Shown: piece by piece, positions 36,445 through 45,813 of the stretch
How the letters are laid out: every line of letters begins with the position of its first letter
Numbering within the stretch: the stretch's first letter is position 1
Origin: Lysinibacillus cavernae
Lineage (GTDB): Bacteria; Bacillota; Bacilli; Bacillales_A; Planococcaceae
Reading direction: 5' to 3'
DNA length: 64,000 nucleotides
Assembly: GCF_009724685.1 (NCBI RefSeq)
Contig: NZ_WMEF01000010.1
Coordinates: forward strand, 62,001-126,000
The notes under the pieces: generated by a model
What the model was told of the DNA's origin: nothing
What the model saw: the letters and a program-made list of their open reading frames with translations, nothing else
Database searches by the model: none
Program-made: the position numbers and the translations under genes

Positions 36445-37743
36445 TTATGAAATTAAGGATATCCAAATAACTAATGCGATTAAAGTAGCGAACAATGTTG
36501 GAATTGTAAGAATGATGCCGATTTTAAAATACTGTCCCCAGCTAATTTTAATGCCTTTTTGAGCCAATATATGTAGCCATAACAATGTCGCTAACGAGCC
36601 AATCGGTGTCATTTTTGGACCTAGATTCGTGCCAATCACATTTGCATAAATCAGCCCTTCTTTCATCATGCCAGTTGCACTTGTTTCAGAAATCGCTAAG
36701 GCATCAATCATGACAGTGGGTAAATTATTCATGACAGCTGATAAAATTGCCGCAACAAATCCCATAGTGAGTGTTGCCACTACGAAGCCTTGTTGTACAG
36801 CTTGCTCTAGTAAACTTGCTAGCAATCCTGTCATCCCTACATTTTTTAAACCGTAGACAACCACATACATGCCAATAGAGAAGAATACTATATTCCACGG
36901 AGCTCCTTTTACAACCCTTTTCGTATCTACGAAAGAACTACGCTGTGCAAGCCATAAGAAAATAGAGGCCACACCACATAAAATAAAGGATACAGGAATG
37001 TGTAAAAGTTCACCGATCACGAAACCTGCTAATAGGATGGCAATCACATACCAAGATATCGAAAATAATCTTGGGTCTCGGATTGCCTGCTTTGGGTGCT
37101 CAACTGCCTCAAGAGAATAATCTTGCGGAATGGACCGACGAAAAACAATATAAAGTACTACTATACTTGCTACTAAAGAAAAGAAGTTCGGTACAACCAT
37201 ATGAACTGCATAATCTATAAAACCTATTTCAAAAAAATCAGCCGATACGATATTTGTTAAATTACTAATAACAAAGGGTAAGGATGTTGTATCTGCTATA
37301 AAGCCACTAGCAATGATAAATGGAAAAATCATTTTTTCAGTTAAATTCAGCTTTCTCACCATCGCTAAAACAATGGGCGTTAATATTAAAGCAGCACCAT
37401 CATTAGCAAATAGAGCCGACACAATAGCCCCTAGACATGCAATGTAAACAAATAAGCGGATTCCACTCCCCTTAGCAAGCCGTGCCATATGAAGAGCAGC
37501 CCACTCGAAAAAGCCAATTTCATCTAATATAAGCGAAATTAAAATAATACCAATAAATGAAAGCGTGGCATTCCAAACGATCCCAGTCACCTCTAGCACA
37601 TCATGCCAAGTCACTACCCCAATTAGTAGTGCAATAGCTGCTCCGATACAGGCTGACCAACCAATAGACAATTTACGTGGTTGAACAATGACAAAAAACA
37701 AGGTAACTAAAAATAAAATAATTGCTAAAGCAGTATCCACCAT
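36445..37743 (-). CDS. arsB: ArsB-type arsenite efflux permease
   Basis: 432-residue membrane protein of the ArsB/NhaD superfamily with about eleven helices. The family segments [20 protein letters not shown] and [17 protein letters not shown] (the two re-entrant N-box regions) and [19 protein letters not shown] are intact. It would export arsenite or antimonite. No arsR repressor or arsC reductase is encoded nearby, which is unusual for an ars gene. It resembles the lone B. subtilis copy YdfA. The ATG follows AGGGAGG. Confidence 0.85.
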   Translation of the reverse strand: MVDTALAIILFLVTLFFVIVQPRKLSIGWSACIGAAIALLIGVVTWHDVLEVTGIVWNATLSFIGIILISLILDEIGFFEWAALHMARLAKGSGIRLFVYIACLGAIVSALFANDGAALILTPIVLAMVRKLNLTEKMIFPFIIASGFIADTTSLPFVISNLTNIVSADFFEIGFIDYAVHMVVPNFFSLVASIVVLYIVFRRSIPQDYSLEAVEHPKQAIRDPRLFSISWYVIAILLAGFVIGELLHIPVSFILCGVASIFLWLAQRSSFVDTKRVVKGAPWNIVFFSIGMYVVVYGLKNVGMTGLLASLLEQAVQQGFVVATLTMGFVAAILSAVMNNLPTVMIDALAISETSATGMMKEGLIYANVIGTNLGPKMTPIGSLATLLWLHILAQKGIKISWGQYFKIGIILTIPTLFATLIALVIWISLIS

Positions 37744-37757
37744 TTTCCTCCCTAATT

Positions 37758-37788
37758 AAAAACCAGTAGCCTTATATGCTACTGGTTT
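37758..37788 (-). terminator. Terminator of the YeeI gene
   Basis: Eleven-base-pair stem AAACCAGTAGC/GCTACTGGTTT with T residues on the minus strand. Confidence 0.85.
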
Positions 37789-37812
37789 ACTCCATTAAAT
37801 TAAATTATCGGT

Positions 37813-38532
37813 TTATTCGCCTAAATCTGCATTGTGGAAGACATTTTGTACATCTTCTAAATCTTCTAATGCATCGATTAATTTTTCAAATTTCGCTACA
37901 TCGTCGCCTGTTAATGCCACTTCTGTTTGTGGTAGCATAGAAAGTTCTGCTACTGTAAACTCTTGAACACCCGCAGCCTTTAATGCTTCTTGCGTAGCAA
38001 AGAATTGATCCGGTTCAGCATAAATAATGACAGCTTCCTCTTCTTCCAAAATATCACGAGCATCAATATCTGCTTCCATTAAAATTTCTAGGACTTCATC
38101 AGCCGTTTTACCTTCTAAACCTATAACTGCTGTTGAATCGAACATATAAGCTACAGATCCACTGACACCCATATTTCCGTTATTTTTACCAAATGCTGCG
38201 CGAACATCAGATGCTGTACGATTCACATTGTTTGTTAAAGCATCCACGATAATCATTGTGCCTGCTGGTCCAAAGCCTTCATAACGCAATTCATCAAAGT
38301 TTTCATCACCGCCACCTTTTGCTTTATCGATGGCTTTTTCTATAATATGTTTTGGAACACTATATGTTTTTGCGCGTTCAAGCACCACTTTAAGTGCACG
38401 GTTTGACTCTGGATCTGGTTCGCCTGATTTAGCTGCCACATAAATTTCTCGCCCAAATTTTGCATTAATACGGCTTGTGCTTTGATCTTTAGACGCTTTC
38501 TTTTCTTTAATGTTATTCCACTTACGACCCAT
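37813..38532 (-). CDS. yeeI: YebC/PmpR-family protein YeeI
   Basis: 239-residue protein that closely matches B. subtilis YeeI from the start [16 protein letters not shown] to the ending [11 protein letters not shown]. It is a three-domain YebC-family protein. The family was described as transcription regulators; more recent work points to a role on the ribosome at difficult sequences. I chose ATG 38530-38532; a GTG nine bases upstream is part of the ribosome site GAGAGTGG. Single gene. Confidence 0.9.
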   Translation of the reverse strand: MGRKWNNIKEKKASKDQSTSRINAKFGREIYVAAKSGEPDPESNRALKVVLERAKTYSVPKHIIEKAIDKAKGGGDENFDELRYEGFGPAGTMIIVDALTNNVNRTASDVRAAFGKNNGNMGVSGSVAYMFDSTAVIGLEGKTADEVLEILMEADIDARDILEEEEAVIIYAEPDQFFATQEALKAAGVQEFTVAELSMLPQTEVALTGDDVAKFEKLIDALEDLEDVQNVFHNADLGE

Positions 38533-38733
38533 TGTTTCCACTCTCTTTCAAAAGATAAATTTATAAAAATGATAGATACGCAGTTGCACATCTGTAAATG
38601 GTAATTAAATACTTATCGTATCTTTACTCTGCAAATAATAACATAATGATGCTTACAAAGCTAGATATACCAATGTTTAAGCTAATATTTTCTTGAAAAA
38701 ATGCTGTTAAAATTTACGTTTTTTAACGTCACC

Positions 38734-39195
38734 TTACAGCTGTTCTTGCTTAATTTTTTCTAGTAATGCCTGACAGCCTTCTTGCACCAAATCATAGGTT
38801 TCTTGAAAATCATCTGTATAGTAAGGATCAGGGACGTCTTTGCGATATTGCGTTAAATCTAAAAAATGAAAAATCTTTGGTGAGTGAGGGTCGCTCAATA
38901 TCGTTCTGATATTATGAATATTGCTTTCATCCATACCAATAATATATGTAAAGCTTTCAAAATCAGTCTTTTGTAACTGTCGACCTTCCATTCCTGTTGT
39001 GGAAATACCATATTCTCTAAGCTTATCCTGCGTGCCTCGATGCGGGGGTTCACCAATATGCCATGAACTAGTAGCAGCAGAATCTACTTCTATTTTATCT
39101 CTTAGATGATTTTTCTCTACCAAATCACGCATGACTGCCTCTGCCATTGGTGATCGACAGATGTTGCCTAAGCAAACGAAAAGTACTCGAATCAT
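38734..39195 (-). CDS. Low-molecular-weight protein-tyrosine phosphatase
   Basis: 153 residues. The P-loop CLGNICRS (nucleophile C8, arginine R14) is at the N-terminus, and the general-acid loop VPDPYY lies near residue 120. It removes phosphate from protein tyrosine or arginine residues; Bacillus relatives are YfkJ and YwlE. It sits 62 bp after plsC on the same strand. A GGAGGAT ribosome site precedes the ATG. Confidence 0.92.
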   Translation of the reverse strand: MIRVLFVCLGNICRSPMAEAVMRDLVEKNHLRDKIEVDSAATSSWHIGEPPHRGTQDKLREYGISTTGMEGRQLQKTDFESFTYIIGMDESNIHNIRTILSDPHSPKIFHFLDLTQYRKDVPDPYYTDDFQETYDLVQEGCQALLEKIKQEQL

Positions 39196-39218
39196 TTTTA
39201 TTTATCCTCCTACAACAA

Positions 39219-39249
39219 AGCACTCAAAATCACTTTGATTCTGAGTGCC
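39219..39249 (-). terminator. Hairpin between plsC and the phosphatase gene
   Basis: Stem GCACTCAGAATCA with TGATTTTGAGTGC (mostly paired) right after plsC; the T tract is weak, so it may be an attenuating or processing hairpin. Confidence 0.5.
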
Positions 39250-39257
39250 ATTGTATG

Positions 39258-39860
39258 TTATTTGACTGCAATACGTTTTTGTAATTCTTCTGTTAATGAG
39301 ATTAGCTCATTTTCAAGGTGTTGGGTAAATTGCTCTCTACCTTCTTTTCCTTTACCCGTTACATAAAATGGTTCACCATAGATTAAATAACCTTTGCCAC
39401 GCTTCATCACATCTCCAGCATTACGTGCACCCACGTAAGCAGCAGGTACAATTTGCGCTTTTGCCAGCTGTGCGATTGTAATCGCTCCTTGCTTTAAATC
39501 TGTTCCTTCTGCACTTCGTGTACCAGATGGGAAAATCCCAACAATTTTACCTTCTTTCAATAACTGTGAAGGAATTTTAATAACGCTAGGACCTGGATTA
39601 TCACGGTCCACTGGAAAGGCATTTAAACGCTCAACAAGCCAACCAAGGCCTTTCATTTCGAATAATTGCTTCTTCGCCATAAAGTGAATTTCTCGAGGGT
39701 ACATGGCTACGCCAAGGTTTAAAATATCAACATAACCTGTATGTGTACAAGCTATAATAAACCCATTTTCTTTCGGCAAGTTTTCTTCTCCATATACACG
39801 AGCCTTTGAGCCCATTAGTTTTAATATTACTTTGACAACATTTGCTACTAATTTATACAC
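39258..39860 (-). CDS. plsC: 1-acyl-glycerol-3-phosphate acyltransferase (PlsC family)
   Basis: 200 residues. The catalytic HxxxxD motif is H40-TGYV-D45. The phosphate-binding block is FPSGTRSAEG, where family members usually have FPEGTRS, so one residue differs. The protein is membrane-associated through its hydrophobic N-terminus. It makes phosphatidic acid from lysophosphatidic acid for phospholipid synthesis. It starts with GTG (39858-39860) after AAGGTAGG. Confidence 0.88.
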   Translation of the reverse strand: MYKLVANVVKVILKLMGSKARVYGEENLPKENGFIIACTHTGYVDILNLGVAMYPREIHFMAKKQLFEMKGLGWLVERLNAFPVDRDNPGPSVIKIPSQLLKEGKIVGIFPSGTRSAEGTDLKQGAITIAQLAKAQIVPAAYVGARNAGDVMKRGKGYLIYGEPFYVTGKGKEGREQFTQHLENELISLTEELQKRIAVK

Positions 39861-39939
39861 TGTTACATTCCTACCTTATTCAATAGTTATTCCTATTGTA
39901 ATCGAAAAGACAAGTATACTGCAATTGTAGATGACCATC

Positions 39940-40773
39940 TTAAACTTTCCCTATTAATAGATCCACATCAATCGTAATTTCATTTAATACAATAGCTGTA
40001 TCATCTTTTTTATGCCATCCCATCGGTGTCATCTCTAATAATGCTGGCACAAGGTCCTTCGCAAGCAGTGAAGTATAGGTTATACGTTCTACGTTAACCT
40101 CGTTAAAACTATCTCGGAATCGTGAAACAATCTGTTCATTGGAATATGTCTCTTTGTTGGAATCTGCGTATAGTTGTGCTCGTAACTCATGTAAATAACC
40201 GCTTTGGGGCACAACTTTTACAATACAGCCATTAGGTGCAAGAAGACGTTTAAACTCCTCATAATTTGCAGGAGATAAAATATTTAAAATCGCATCGAAG
40301 CCGGATTTAGCAAAAGGACTTTTCGCCAAATCACCTACACACCAAATTTGATGTGGATAATGACGTGCTGCAGCCACTATGCCCTCCTTTGCTATATCGA
40401 TACCGATGCCTATACGATCATTTTTATCCTTCATAATACGCGCTAAATGTGATCCTTCTCCACAACCAGTATCAAGCACTGTTTTTGCAGAGGCAATAAG
40501 CTCAACGATTTTCTCTTCTACAACATCATAGATTCCACTATCGATTACAGCCTTGCGAGATTCAAAAAGACTCTTACTATATTTAGAAGTAGCACTATGC
40601 GTCAGCATATTGACATAGCCCTGCTTGGCGATATCAAAAGAATGGTTGGCGGAACAAACCAATCTCCCCTGCTCATAGACATACATCGATTGCTGACATA
40701 CCGGACAAGCAAAAAGCTGGATATGTTGATCCATTAATGCTGCCCCTACAGCTCGTTTAGAAAGTGCTCCCAT
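39940..40773 (-). CDS. rlmA: 23S rRNA (guanine-N1)-methyltransferase, RlmA type
   Basis: 277 residues. An N-terminal zinc finger (C23, C26, C40, H44 in FACPVCQQ and LVCSANHSFD) is followed by a Rossmann methyltransferase domain. Its SAM motif is LDTGCGEGSHLARI and its catalytic-region motif NILSPANYEEF. It should methylate a guanine in hairpin 35 of 23S rRNA; members with position 748 rather than 745 specificity give tylosin resistance. B. subtilis relative: YxjB. The ATG follows GGAGG and overlaps the region just after the MATE gene (2 bp gap). Confidence 0.88.
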   Translation of the reverse strand: MGALSKRAVGAALMDQHIQLFACPVCQQSMYVYEQGRLVCSANHSFDIAKQGYVNMLTHSATSKYSKSLFESRKAVIDSGIYDVVEEKIVELIASAKTVLDTGCGEGSHLARIMKDKNDRIGIGIDIAKEGIVAAARHYPHQIWCVGDLAKSPFAKSGFDAILNILSPANYEEFKRLLAPNGCIVKVVPQSGYLHELRAQLYADSNKETYSNEQIVSRFRDSFNEVNVERITYTSLLAKDLVPALLEMTPMGWHKKDDTAIVLNEITIDVDLLIGKV

Positions 40774-40775
40774 TT

Positions 40776-42143
40776 CTATGCCTCCTTCTGTTCATTTGGT
40801 GAAACAAGGGCAAATCGCTCCCATTTACGGCTCTTCCATCTAAAGTATACGATAATTGCCCGTACCCATTCATCTGCTGAAATGGCTAGCCAAATACCGA
40901 CCAAGCCCCAATCCAGTACGAATACAAATAAATAACCGAGTGGCAGACTCATGCAGACCATCGATAGAAACCCAATTTTCACTGGAAATCTTGCATCCCC
41001 TGAAGCACGTAAAGAGTTAATGACAACAATATTCATTGTACGACCAGTTTCAAGTAAAACACTTAATGCCAACACAGATGCCCCAATCGCTATAACTTCA
41101 GGATTATCTGTAAAAACATACATGAACTGTTTGCGGAAAATCGTGACCACAGCGACCATAATGATCGTAAAAACAAATGCCGCACGTACACTTATCCAAA
41201 GCTGTTGATAAGCCTCCTCTTTTTTGCCTGCACCTACCCGTCGACCGATAATGATTGCTGTCCCTGTACCTATGGCAATTGCAAATAAATAGGTAAACAT
41301 TGAAATATTCATGGCATATTGTCTTGCTGCCAGTGTTTCTGCTCCTAAATATGTCGCGTAATATAAAAATATGATCTGACAAAACTGATAAAGAACCTGC
41401 TCAAATGCAGATGGTAAACCGATGTTTAATATCTTTCTTACATATTCCTTTGAATACTCGAAATAATATTGTACCTTTACACGAACTTCCATTACCTGAT
41501 ACAGCAACCAGAAAAATACGAGTACTGCTAATCCTCGACTAATGACAGAAGAAATAGCTGCTCCTTTTACACCAAGCTCTGGTAAACCCAAATTCCCGAA
41601 AATAAGACCGTAATTCAACACAACATGCAACACGTTCATACCAAGCGATACATACATCGTTTGTTTCGTCCAACCATGTACACGGATAATTGCAGCAAGG
41701 GCATTAATGATAGCCTGTAGGAAAATAAAGCTCCCGATGATTACTAAGTAACTTTGTGCATAGTAGAGTACTTCTCCCTGCAAGTTCATCATGGTCATTA
41801 AATGACTAGCAAAGAAGAAAAATAGAATACTCATCAAAAGCCCCACGCCCAAATTCATTGTGACGGCTAAAGCCGAAATTTTCGCTGCTTCAAAATAGCG
41901 TCTTGAACCCAAATATTGAGAGACAACAATGGACGCACCATTGCCCACTACTTCAAGAATCAGGATAGCTATATGGATATATTGATTGGCTGCACCTACC
42001 CCTGATACAGCATTATCTGATAATGCACTGAGCATAAAAGTATCGGCTAATCCCATTAACATAAATAAAAATACTTCTAAGAAGATGGGCCATGTTAAAT
42101 GGAATAGACTTAACTTATTTGTCTCTTTAATTGTGTCTGCCAA
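40776..42143 (-). CDS. MATE-family efflux transporter
   Basis: About 455 residues and twelve membrane helices in two halves, the MATE fold. The family segments LMGLADTFMLSALSDNAVSGVG and GAETLAARQYAMNISMFTYLFAIAIGTGTAIIIGRRVGAG are present. It should export cationic drugs or metabolites with sodium or protons. I chose a TTG (42141-42143) nine bases after GGAGGA. A GTG nine bases upstream overlaps that ribosome site. It forms a two-gene unit with rlmA. Confidence 0.87.
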   Translation of the reverse strand: MADTIKETNKLSLFHLTWPIFLEVFLFMLMGLADTFMLSALSDNAVSGVGAANQYIHIAILILEVVGNGASIVVSQYLGSRRYFEAAKISALAVTMNLGVGLLMSILFFFFASHLMTMMNLQGEVLYYAQSYLVIIGSFIFLQAIINALAAIIRVHGWTKQTMYVSLGMNVLHVVLNYGLIFGNLGLPELGVKGAAISSVISRGLAVLVFFWLLYQVMEVRVKVQYYFEYSKEYVRKILNIGLPSAFEQVLYQFCQIIFLYYATYLGAETLAARQYAMNISMFTYLFAIAIGTGTAIIIGRRVGAGKKEEAYQQLWISVRAAFVFTIIMVAVVTIFRKQFMYVFTDNPEVIAIGASVLALSVLLETGRTMNIVVINSLRASGDARFPVKIGFLSMVCMSLPLGYLFVFVLDWGLVGIWLAISADEWVRAIIVYFRWKSRKWERFALVSPNEQKEA

Positions 42144-42239
42144 TACTTTCACTCCTCCTATATTTTTCTTAAAAATCTATTGTATCTTATCACAAATTTT
42201 CAGACTGTAAAGAGGTTTGTAGGAAGACAGCGCTTCCAC

Positions 42240-42271
42240 ACAAAAAATCCCTCTCACATCTTTTTGTGAAA
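42240..42271 (-). terminator. Terminator of the tyrosine phosphatase gene
   Basis: Stem CCCTTTCACA/TGTGAGAGGG (one mismatch) followed by six T on the minus strand. Confidence 0.85.
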
Positions 42272-42281
42272 GGGCTCCTTC

Positions 42282-43049
42282 TTAGGTTAAGCAATAGGAT
42301 TGTAATTGCTTACGCTTTTCAGTTGTTAGGCCAAACTCCTGCTCTAAAAACTCATTTTTTGAACCATAGCGATGATCCATAGCATCCAATGCTGCTTGTA
42401 AATAATCCTCGCGAGCTGACATCAATGCATAAAATTGCTGTAATTCTTGCTCATTATATTGACGCTGAATAGATTGAGCCATTTTTTCTACCATTGGACG
42501 TAAATAGATATTCGTATCTAAATAGTCTTCCATTATAGTCTTTTCAGGTACATCTAACGCTAATAAAATAAGGGCACCCCCTATACCTGTTCGATCCTTT
42601 CCAACGGCACAATGGTGAACAAGCCCTAAATTATCAGGATTTTGAATAGTTTTCATTAACTCCTTAAAAGAGGCATTATTAAAAGGCATTTGTGCATAAA
42701 AGTCTCGGAACATTTCAGGGCTTATAACTTTATAAAAATCTCTACCACCAGTATTTGTTGGCATTTCAAATGCCTGATTACCCTTCGCTGGTATTTGAAT
42801 ATATTGAGACTGCGAGAATACAGGATTAGGATTATGTTGTGCCTCATTGTTGTCACGATAATCAAAAATGGTTTTAATACTTAATGTTTCAAATAGCTCT
42901 TTATCTGCCAATGTCATTTTTCCAAGTGCGGCTGAGCGGTAAAATAAACCATTCCTTACAACACGCCCATCTCTTGTCTTATATCCCCCCATATCTCGGA
43001 AATTATAGACTGCCTCAAATGGAATAACCTTTGTATCTAACCTTTCCAT
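42282..43049 (-). CDS. Protein-tyrosine phosphatase (Y_phosphatase3 type)
   Basis: 255 residues. The signature HCAVGKDRTG has the nucleophile C147 and arginine R153. The N-terminal motif NFRDMGGYKTRDGR is typical of the PF13350 group. The lysine in the loop (GKDR) suggests phosphotyrosine or phosphoinositide-like substrates, as in LipA of Listeria. There is no signal peptide, so it is cytoplasmic. Single gene with terminator. Confidence 0.9.
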   Translation of the reverse strand: MERLDTKVIPFEAVYNFRDMGGYKTRDGRVVRNGLFYRSAALGKMTLADKELFETLSIKTIFDYRDNNEAQHNPNPVFSQSQYIQIPAKGNQAFEMPTNTGGRDFYKVISPEMFRDFYAQMPFNNASFKELMKTIQNPDNLGLVHHCAVGKDRTGIGGALILLALDVPEKTIMEDYLDTNIYLRPMVEKMAQSIQRQYNEQELQQFYALMSAREDYLQAALDAMDHRYGSKNEFLEQEFGLTTEKRKQLQSYCLT

Positions 43050-43145
43050 TTCCTATACCCCCTTAAATAATTGAGCATTCACCCTTTATTTTATAGAACA
43101 TATTAAATTAATTCCAATTTTCACGCTAGGAAATAACTAACTACA

Positions 43146-43178
43146 TAAAAAATGCTAGCCGTAAATACAGCTAGCATT
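43146..43178 (-). terminator. Terminator of the pduO-btuF unit
   Basis: Stem AATGCTAGC/GCTAGCATT followed by T-rich sequence on the minus strand, just after btuF. Confidence 0.85.
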
Positions 43179-43188
43179 GAGTCTTTTC

Positions 43189-44139
43189 TTATTTAAATAA
43201 CTCTGGGTATACGGCTTTTGCTACTAGCTCTACGGCTTCCCCAATACGTGGACCAGGGCGATTAGAGATATCGGTATCCAGTGATTGTACTGCTTTGTTT
43301 TGAATGGCTGTCACAGTATTCCAACCATCACGAGCAAGAATTTCTCCTATTGGATCTTCCGTATAGTTTACTGTCGTTAAAATAACTTCTGGGTTTTTCG
43401 CAATGACATCTTCCTCAGATACTGGCGCCCAACTTTTTAGGTCAGAAAAAATATTGTTAACATTGGCTACATCTAATATTTCTTGCTGGAATGTGCCAGA
43501 GCCTGCTGTATAAATCTCAGGCTTAGGGCTAATCTCTAAATAAACATTTTTTGGTGTTTTTACTTCTTTCACCTTTGCTTGTACGTCAGCAATTTTCGCT
43601 TTAATCTCTTTGTTTAACGCCTTTCCTTTCTCTGCAACACCCATAACAGTGGCAATTTGTTCGATATCTCCATAAACATCATCAAATGTAGCTGCAGACT
43701 GAATTACGAACACTTTAATTCCCGCTTCTTCAAGTGGTTTTAGTGCATCCTTATCACCAATAGTATAAGCCATGACAACGTCTGGATTTAACGCCAAAAT
43801 TCGTTCACTGTTAAAATTCATAGAATCAGATACACGTTCGATTTTCTGTGCAGCTTCTGGATACGTGTCATATTCAGTTGCTCCTACGATTTTATCGCCA
43901 ACACCTAGTGCAAATAATATCTCAGTATTACTTGGTTGCAATGATACAATTGTTTTTGGTACTTCATCAAACTCTATTTCTACACCGCGATCATCTGTCA
44001 CTTTGTAGCTTGTTTGCTCAGTCTGTTGCGTATCCTGTGAAGCATCTTTATTTTTAGTATCTTCAGCGGTACCACACCCCACTAAAACTAGTGCTAGTAG
44101 TAATACTGACAACCATTGAAAATTAAATAATTTCTTCAT
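43189..44139 (-). CDS. btuF: BtuF-like cobalamin-binding lipoprotein
   Basis: 316-residue binding protein. The signal peptide ends with lipobox LVGC (about 19-22), and a Peripla_BP_2 domain follows (about 55-315), with VSLQPSNTEILFALGVGDKIVG, the pattern of BtuF proteins. It should bind vitamin B12 or its precursors outside the cell. The upstream cobalamin riboswitch (44861-45030) supports this. Partner permease and ATPase genes (btuCD) are not nearby, so it must use subunits encoded elsewhere. The ATG lies inside the end of the preceding gene (17 bp overlap). Confidence 0.88.
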   Translation of the reverse strand: MKKLFNFQWLSVLLLALVLVGCGTAEDTKNKDASQDTQQTEQTSYKVTDDRGVEIEFDEVPKTIVSLQPSNTEILFALGVGDKIVGATEYDTYPEAAQKIERVSDSMNFNSERILALNPDVVMAYTIGDKDALKPLEEAGIKVFVIQSAATFDDVYGDIEQIATVMGVAEKGKALNKEIKAKIADVQAKVKEVKTPKNVYLEISPKPEIYTAGSGTFQQEILDVANVNNIFSDLKSWAPVSEEDVIAKNPEVILTTVNYTEDPIGEILARDGWNTVTAIQNKAVQSLDTDISNRPGPRIGEAVELVAKAVYPELFK

Positions 44140-44680
44140 TGTTATTCTCCTTTTTCTTTTTCATCGGATATGATTTACTAATAAATGGTATTTCAGCTAT
44201 CCCTGCTTGCTGGTTCATATAGACAGCCATGACAAAGCATACATTAGCTAATAAACCTAAATAATCAAATAGGATAGTTGATACTTCTCGTTCTTCGGCT
44301 ACTTTGTGTAATGTACGATATGATTTTTTAGCTTCACTACGGCAAAGATGTAAAGCGGCAGCGGCTTCCGTCCCTTGAGGTAAAACAAAGCTTTGAATCT
44401 CTTCCTTCACATGACCAACATAAAAATCATAGCGCTCGCTTAACCAAGATAGATCCTCTTTTGTTACTGCTAGTTTTCCTCGAACTGAGCCATTAACATG
44501 ATAAGCCATAGGCAAAATGAGCATTAAATCATCTGCAACAACTTGTACATCCTCTTTTTTCACTGCAGCTAATGCAACTCCTATATGCGTTGTGAGACTA
44601 TCTGTCCGAATTTCAAAATCGACCGTAGATGCCTTTTCACGCATAAATGGATAGCAAGAATAACGTGCATCTTTTTTCAA
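44123..44680 (-). CDS. PduO-like ATP:cobalamin adenosyltransferase homologue
   Basis: 185 residues. The C-terminal half keeps the PduO pattern (FVLPQGTEAAAALHLCRSEAKKSYRTL), corresponding to the usual FxLPGG, LHxARTxxRRAER block. Some normally fixed arginines are altered, so activity is uncertain. PduO enzymes transfer the adenosyl group of ATP to cob(I)alamin. The position directly after a cobalamin riboswitch and before btuF supports a B12 role. The start is TTG (44678-44680) after GTGGGGG. Confidence 0.75.
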   Translation of the reverse strand: MKKDARYSCYPFMREKASTVDFEIRTDSLTTHIGVALAAVKKEDVQVVADDLMLILPMAYHVNGSVRGKLAVTKEDLSWLSERYDFYVGHVKEEIQSFVLPQGTEAAAALHLCRSEAKKSYRTLHKVAEEREVSTILFDYLGLLANVCFVMAVYMNQQAGIAEIPFISKSYPMKKKKENNNEEII

Positions 44681-44729
44681 CTTGTAATCCCCCCACTTTC
44701 TCTATGAAAAATTCTTGCTTCAAAGGAAC

Positions 44730-44766
44730 AAAAAAACGTCGCCCCTTTATCTGAAAGGAACGACGA
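44730..44766 (-). terminator. Riboswitch-controlled intrinsic terminator
   Basis: Twelve-base-pair stem (CGTCGTTCCTTT with AAAGGGGCGACG, G-U pairs included) followed by seven T on the minus strand. It lies between the B12 aptamer and the adenosyltransferase start, so it is probably the expression platform. Confidence 0.85.
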
Positions 44767-44860
44767 AAATAACATAAAGATTGCCAAATCAACCGACATA
44801 GCCTATGTATTTGCCGTATATCCTCCTAGCTTCCGAGAAGTTTTTATACGTTCAAATAAA

Positions 44861-45030
44861 GGTCGGTCTCCTGGCTTGTACATCTCATTACAAGAAAACG
44901 AATGAATTATAAAGAACCTTCCCATCTCCATTGAAACAGTGGTAAATCTTTATAATAGCTGTACTTACAGTTGCGGAAACAGCTTCGGTTTTTCACCGAA
45001 TTCCCTATTATGCTAATTAGCACCTTTATT
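44861..45030 (-). ncRNA. Cobalamin riboswitch
   Basis: Aptamer of the B12 class on the minus strand. Conserved blocks appear in order: GGTGCTAATTAGC at its 5' end, GGGAATTCGGTGAAAAACCG, then CCGCAACTGTAA. The B12 box, AGCCAGGAGACCGACC, lies at 44863-44878. A terminator hairpin follows (44730-44766). High cobalamin should cause early termination, shutting off the PduO-like and BtuF genes. Confidence 0.93.
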
Positions 45031-45167
45031 CTGCAAGAATAATTCACTTGTAAAGCAGTTTATCACATATTAATAAGAAAAAATAGCTGTGCTCTGGATG
45101 GGAAACTTTAAAAATGAGAAAAATGCAAACCATTTAATAGGCTATTACATTTTACGAAATTTTTAAA

Positions 45168-45713
45168 TTATACTATTCTTTCAATTGCTTCTTCAATATC
45201 AAGCTGTGAATCTGTTGGCTCGAAGCGTGCAACAGTCTTTCCGTTTGCATCTACTAGAAATTTTGTAAAATTCCAGCGAATATTACGACCGTCTAAAAAG
45301 CTTGGCGCTAGTTGAACAATTGCCTCAGCAAGCATTTTCTCCTGCATGCTTGCCTTCCCAAATTCACGAAAATCCACTTCATGCTTTAAATAATTAAATA
45401 ATGGATGTGTAGCCTCTCCATTCACCTGTACAAGCTCAAAAATCGGGAATGCAACCCCATAATTCACCTTACAAAGGTGCGTAGTTTCCTCTCCATCTTC
45501 TGGATTTTGATGGCCAAATTGATCACAAGGAAAGCCTAAAACAACAAAATTATCTTTCCCATATTTATCATACATTTTTTGTAAGTCTTCAAATTGATAG
45601 GTAAATCGACATTGATTGGCCGTGTTAACAATTAACATCGTTTTTCCACGATATGTTTCCATAGATAAGATTTCGCCATTTGGCTTTCGAATTAAATAAT
45701 TATAAATGCTCAT
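45168..45713 (-). CDS. bsaA: Glutathione peroxidase-family thiol peroxidase
   Basis: 181 residues, cytoplasmic. The peroxidatic cysteine is C35 in NTANQCRFTYQ, and the second family block is LGFPCDQFGHQNP, with the catalytic glutamine and a cysteine that can resolve the disulfide. RWNFTKFLVD provides the catalytic tryptophan and asparagine. Bacterial members usually draw electrons from thioredoxin or bacillithiol rather than glutathione. Single gene. Confidence 0.9.
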   Translation of the reverse strand: MSIYNYLIRKPNGEILSMETYRGKTMLIVNTANQCRFTYQFEDLQKMYDKYGKDNFVVLGFPCDQFGHQNPEDGEETTHLCKVNYGVAFPIFELVQVNGEATHPLFNYLKHEVDFREFGKASMQEKMLAEAIVQLAPSFLDGRNIRWNFTKFLVDANGKTVARFEPTDSQLDIEEAIERIV

Positions 45714-45780
45714 TTCATGACCCCTTTTATTTTTTCATCTATTATAGTTGACTAGCTACTGATAACCAAAGAATCTGCAC

Positions 45781-45813
45781 AAAAAACACCATCTCGTTAT
45801 TTTGAACGGATGG
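45781..45813 (-). terminator. Terminator overlapping the HEAT-like gene's stop
   Basis: Stem CCATCCGTT/AACGAGATGG (one mismatch) followed by six T on the minus strand. The 5' arm lies within the last codons of the gene at 45797-46351. Confidence 0.75.
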
